From a virus, in the IMG/VR virus record IMGVR_UViG_3300045941_000233, positions 40,286 to 104,285 of that record: a DNA stretch of 64,000 nucleotides; one strand, written 5' to 3'. This document shows positions 61,238-64,000 of the stretch, in pieces (positions within the stretch are counted from its first letter, which is position 1; each line of letters starts with the position of its first letter). A program made the position numbers and the translations under genes. The notes beneath the pieces are model-generated. The model saw only the letters and a list, made by a program, of their open reading frames with translations. It was not told where the DNA came from and did not search any database.

Positions 61238-62100
61238 GCGATTCGGACGTCGGGGTTGTGTACTTCAATCATGGTACGTCGCACTGCGCCCGTCTGGTCG
61301 TATCGCTGCTGTCGCTCCGCAAGCGTTACGACGGTCCGGCGACGATCCTAGATACCGGTTCATCCGACGGAATCATCGAGCAAATCGCCGGCGACGTTCA
61401 GTTATCGGTGTCCGTCAAGAGAATCAAAATCAAGGCGCTTCGCCGGCATAGCTGCTACGTCAGGAAAGCCAGCCTTTGGCGGGAGTCACCCTACCGCGCG
61501 ACGTTGTTCCTCGATGCCGACACGCTGATTGCTCGATCGATCCGGCCGCTGCTGGACATTATCGCCGACGACAGCAACCCGGGCTTTGTCGTGACTCGGT
61601 TTGCCGACTGGATTTCTACCGGAGATATCATTTCCGCGCGCATCCGGCAGTGGCGATCGGTTGAATGCGACGGCCTGGACGTGGAAAGAATGGTCCGCCA
61701 AAGCCTCGACTATCCGCACCCGGCGCTGAATACGGGCGTTATGGGCTGGCGCACTGACTCCGCCGATACGCTTGGCCGCTGGGAGAAGCTGACAGCCGCC
61801 GGCCACAAGTGCAGCTTTACCGATGAGCTCGCGGCGCAGTTGATCGTCCGCCAAGAGAAGCACACGCTATTATCGTCGCGATTCAACGCCAGTCCGATTT
61901 ACTACCGCGGCGATGACGTCATTATCTGGCACGCGCACGGCCGCAAGCATCTATCACGCGCCGACGGCCGCGGCCATGAAGCGAACGCGATCTGGGAGCC
62001 TGTTTTCAGGGAAGCTTTCGCCAATAATGCCGGCGGGATATGCGACTGGGCGCCGGCGGGAGATGCCACGCTGGCCAACAATATGAAGCTATTTGCCTAG
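61234..62100 (+). CDS. GT8-like glycosyltransferase
   Basis: 288 residues. ATLFLDADTLIARSIRPLLD is the family 8 DxD region, and LNTGVMGWRTDSADTLGRWE the following conserved block. Last plus-strand gene; its end overlaps the minus-strand gene at 62089 by 12 bases, so the two units converge here. Confidence 0.75.
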   Translation: MSDSDVGVVYFNHGTSHCARLVVSLLSLRKRYDGPATILDTGSSDGIIEQIAGDVQLSVSVKRIKIKALRRHSCYVRKASLWRESPYRATLFLDADTLIARSIRPLLDIIADDSNPGFVVTRFADWISTGDIISARIRQWRSVECDGLDVERMVRQSLDYPHPALNTGVMGWRTDSADTLGRWEKLTAAGHKCSFTDELAAQLIVRQEKHTLLSSRFNASPIYYRGDDVIIWHAHGRKHLSRADGRGHEANAIWEPVFREAFANNAGGICDWAPAGDATLANNMKLFA

Positions 62101-62454
62101 CTGTTCTAGTTGCCGCAGTACGTCCGCCGCAAAAAAGATAAATTCCGGGACGATCCTCTTGGGCTTGCTCCGGACTCGCTTGATTTTTGCGTGAGCCAGC
62201 GGAGTAAACCCGTCGCCGCCGTACTGGCAACTCGTCAGATCAACTTCCGTTCCGCACGGGAGCCGGTTCCAGTAGTGCGGTTCGCCGTTGACTGTGCCGG
62301 CGACTATTTTACCGCCCATGGTTCCGGCGATCATGCAAGCAACATGGCCGCAACAATAGCGGAGACTGCCGCCCTGAACGGCAAGAGATGCCTTGCGAAG
62401 CCGGCGAAGATGCCTGGCAGTTTCTGGCGAAAGCTTATCAAGCGGAGTAGCCAT
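62089..62454 (-). CDS. Minus-strand hypothetical protein
   Basis: 121 residues (starts MATPLDKLSPETARHL). It has CCGHVACMIAG and a basic KIKRVRSKPKR segment. Function unknown. It reads towards the sugar cluster and overlaps its end. Confidence 0.65.
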   Translation of the reverse strand: MATPLDKLSPETARHLRRLRKASLAVQGGSLRYCCGHVACMIAGTMGGKIVAGTVNGEPHYWNRLPCGTEVDLTSCQYGGDGFTPLAHAKIKRVRSKPKRIVPEFIFFAADVLRQLEQLGK

Positions 62455-62670
62455 TTATTCACTCATCCAGCACGGGGTCAGCAATTCGAAAGCTTCGTCG
62501 GCCGGTTCGAGATGCCGCGGGACCGTATCTTCTTTAACCAGCGCGATGCTGCGCTTGTCTTCTATCACGAATTCCGCCTGATGCCATCGCGCCAGCTTTA
62601 GCGCAGCATCGACCGCGGAGTCTGTTTCGCCAAGCAGCCGGCCGCCGGCCGAAAAAATTTCGTAGGTCAT
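62455..62670 (-). CDS. Small minus-strand hypothetical protein
   Basis: 71 residues (starts MTYEIFSAGGRLLGETDSAV). Its stop lies just before the next gene's ATG. It has the compact alpha/beta look of early phage proteins. No family recognised. Confidence 0.6.
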   Translation of the reverse strand: MTYEIFSAGGRLLGETDSAVDAALKLARWHQAEFVIEDKRSIALVKEDTVPRHLEPADEAFELLTPCWMSE

Positions 62671-62687
62671 TCCGTTGCCTTCCTTGA

Positions 62688-62984
62688 TTAGTCAAACATC
62701 GACTGCGGGACAAACACGGCCGGCCCGACGATATCGATCACGGAAACATCGTAGGCCGATTTTCCATGCCATTCGCGAAAGACTCTTGTCGCGACGTCGT
62801 TCTTCGGGAGCCCCATCGCGCGACCATCTTCATTGACGAGCATGAGCGTATCGCTGTCTTGCGCGGCGAGCTCGACAAAGCCGCCGACATACGACTGTAG
62901 TTCCTTGAGCGTGAACGTCTTCCCGTTCGCGGGAGCAATGTCGCGAGCCGGTTTTCCTGGTTCGATCAATTGGGCGCTCTTCAT
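62688..62984 (-). CDS. DUF3846-like protein
   Basis: 98 residues. KTFTLKELQSYVGGFVEL, LMLVNEDGRAMGLPKNDVAT and IDIVGPAVFV match DUF3846, a small family widespread in phages. The biochemical role is unknown. Confidence 0.8.
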   Translation of the reverse strand: MKSAQLIEPGKPARDIAPANGKTFTLKELQSYVGGFVELAAQDSDTLMLVNEDGRAMGLPKNDVATRVFREWHGKSAYDVSVIDIVGPAVFVPQSMFD

Positions 62985-63416
62985 TTATTCCCCTTTGGTG
63001 AAGTAACCATAGACACAGCGCGTACCATCGCGGGAGTCTTCGAAGGTGTCGTGGATAACGCCGTCGATCACGGCCAGTAAATGCTTGCTGACGACCACGA
63101 CAAGCCGCCCTGCTGGGAGCTCGCCGGCCCGCAAGTGCACCCGGCAGCCCTGGCCGATTTTCATCGTCGGCACCCATCGCCAGCCGAGCGATTGCATACA
63201 CTTGCGCACGGTTGCCGAATAGGCGCCGCCGCGCGCGGTAGTTCGGCCCGTCTTCCGCCGGCCGGTGCGCTCGCACTTGCCGAGCTCATTTAATCGGTCG
63301 TAGATGGCTTGATATGGCAAGCCGGTTGCAATCGCGATAGCGCGGCAAGCGCAGTCGCGCGCGGCGCCTTTGTATCCGGCCGCGGCGCGGCCGCCGTCGT
63401 TATATTGAAACTTCAT
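62985..63416 (-). CDS. Phage hypothetical protein, cysteine-peptidase-like
   Basis: 143 residues from ATG 63416. NDGGRAAAGYKGAARDCACRA followed by IAIATGLPYQAIYDRL is the N-terminal signature of a common phage family; the C-terminal half (LVVVVSKHLLAVIDGVIHDTF) has a His and Asp after the Cys, so a papain-like fold is possible (inference). Confidence 0.7.
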   Translation of the reverse strand: MKFQYNDGGRAAAGYKGAARDCACRAIAIATGLPYQAIYDRLNELGKCERTGRRKTGRTTARGGAYSATVRKCMQSLGWRWVPTMKIGQGCRVHLRAGELPAGRLVVVVSKHLLAVIDGVIHDTFEDSRDGTRCVYGYFTKGE

Positions 63417-63826
63417 GCGGCCCGCCTTGCCGCCGCCGCGGCCGCCCGAGGATATCCGCCGGCCGTCTGGCGAGCTCGCCGCTGCTGGCGAGCGTATCGC
63501 GCCCCGAGCCATTCCAGGTCATTATCGATCGCGCACAAAATCAGCCAGTCGGCGACTTGCTGCCGCCGGCCGTCGCGCAAGCTTCGCACTGTCACAAGAT
63601 GGCCGCCGGCAATGTACTTCACGGCCGGCCCGCCTTTGACCGCGGGAAAATACTCGCGATTGGCGAAGCTTTCGACAATCCAAGGATTCCGGCATATCGG
63701 CCCGCGGCCGACACCCCCGAGGGGCCTGAAATCTTGCAAGTACAAGATTTGCCCGAGCTCAATAACGCCGATGCCGCGCGGATTATGGCCGCCGCGGCGC
63801 CGCTGGCTGTGGTACTGTCTCAGCAT
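63413..63826 (-). CDS. Minus-strand hypothetical protein
   Basis: 137 residues from ATG 63826, with AAAGGGGAAA upstream on the minus strand. It has an Arg-rich start and an Arg/Ala-rich end. No family recognised. Overlaps the next gene by four bases. Confidence 0.6.
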   Translation of the reverse strand: MLRQYHSQRRRGGHNPRGIGVIELGQILYLQDFRPLGGVGRGPICRNPWIVESFANREYFPAVKGGPAVKYIAGGHLVTVRSLRDGRRQQVADWLILCAIDNDLEWLGARYARQQRRARQTAGGYPRAAAAAARRAA

Positions 63827-63866
63827 TGGTTTCCCCTTTCGATTTTTGGATCCACCTAGACCACTT

Positions 63867-64000
63867 TCAAAAAACGCAAGTCGGCCGGCGGCAGAGCTCA
63901 TTGACCCCTTGCATGCGCAGCATTGTTTCGCCGTCGAAACTTTCGACAGCAACCACTTTGCCGAGCCAGCCGGATTCAATCGACCGCGCATAGCGGCCGA
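63867..64000 (-). CDS. Partial minus-strand protein at window edge
   Basis: The frame is open from the window end to a stop at 63867-63869, giving 44 C-terminal residues (ending NELCRRPTCVF). The 5' end is outside the window. Confidence 0.45.
   Translation of the reverse strand, partial: GRYARSIESGWLGKVVAVESFDGETMLRMQGVNELCRRPTCVF

Noticed and set aside
1-64000. tRNA genes, integrase or lysogeny repressor
   Set aside because: I saw no convincing tRNA cloverleaf, tyrosine/serine integrase or CI-like repressor in the window, so a temperate lifestyle is neither supported nor excluded.

Overview
The window is part of a double-stranded DNA tailed-phage genome (lytic phage or prophage segment) with high GC content, dense start-stop overlaps and almost all genes on the plus strand. 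A large terminase, HK97-type portal, S78 prohead protease, HK97-fold capsid protein, connector set, tail tube protein, frameshifted tail-assembly chaperones and a tape measure protein are all recognisable. No sheath or contractile-tail genes were seen, so a siphovirus-type tail is likely. The host is not proven. Secreted c-type cytochrome-like proteins with a KMPPP motif, a metzincin with a PPC-like domain, and many Ser-rich proteins resemble planctomycete or related gene content, so such a host is a guess.

Layout. 1-528: tail end of a GDP-mannose 4,6-dehydratase gene. 538-2997: packaging. 3007-4945: a self-contained module with a promoter and palindromic operator, an unknown gene, an array of seven 59-64 bp units, and a protein resembling the C-terminal (Nop-like) domain of IS110 transposases. 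This looks like a TIGR-Tas-type RNA-guided system and is the most notable find. 4942-10841: small accessory genes, including a KdsB-like cytidylyltransferase, a GNAT, a metallophosphoesterase and a DUF1937/DUF6378-like protein. 10852-17197: portal, protease and capsid, with a glycosyltransferase between portal and protease. 17287-23022: accessory virion or secreted genes, including a metzincin, two proteins with CxxCH haem motifs and a secreted His-rich peptide. 23196-32600: probable fibre or appendage proteins with LamG-like domains and very long Ser-rich repeats. 32659-40763: connector and tail genes, including a SufU/IscU-like protein in the connector block. 41289-62100: a long operon-like run of about eleven glycosyltransferases with an aminotransferase, cupin, methyltransferases, radical SAM enzymes, a 2OG oxygenase, a second metzincin and an HNH homing endonuclease. 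62089-64000: small minus-strand genes that converge on this run.

Working model (inference). The sugar-nucleotide genes (gmd, a perosamine-synthase-like aminotransferase, kdsB-like) and the glycosyltransferases may build glycans on the Ser-rich appendages or remodel the host surface. The array plus Nop-like protein may be a phage-encoded RNA-guided DNA-binding system. A further genome-scale signal is that GAGCTG/CAGCTC and CAGCTG appear to be absent from the window while GAGCTC is very frequent.
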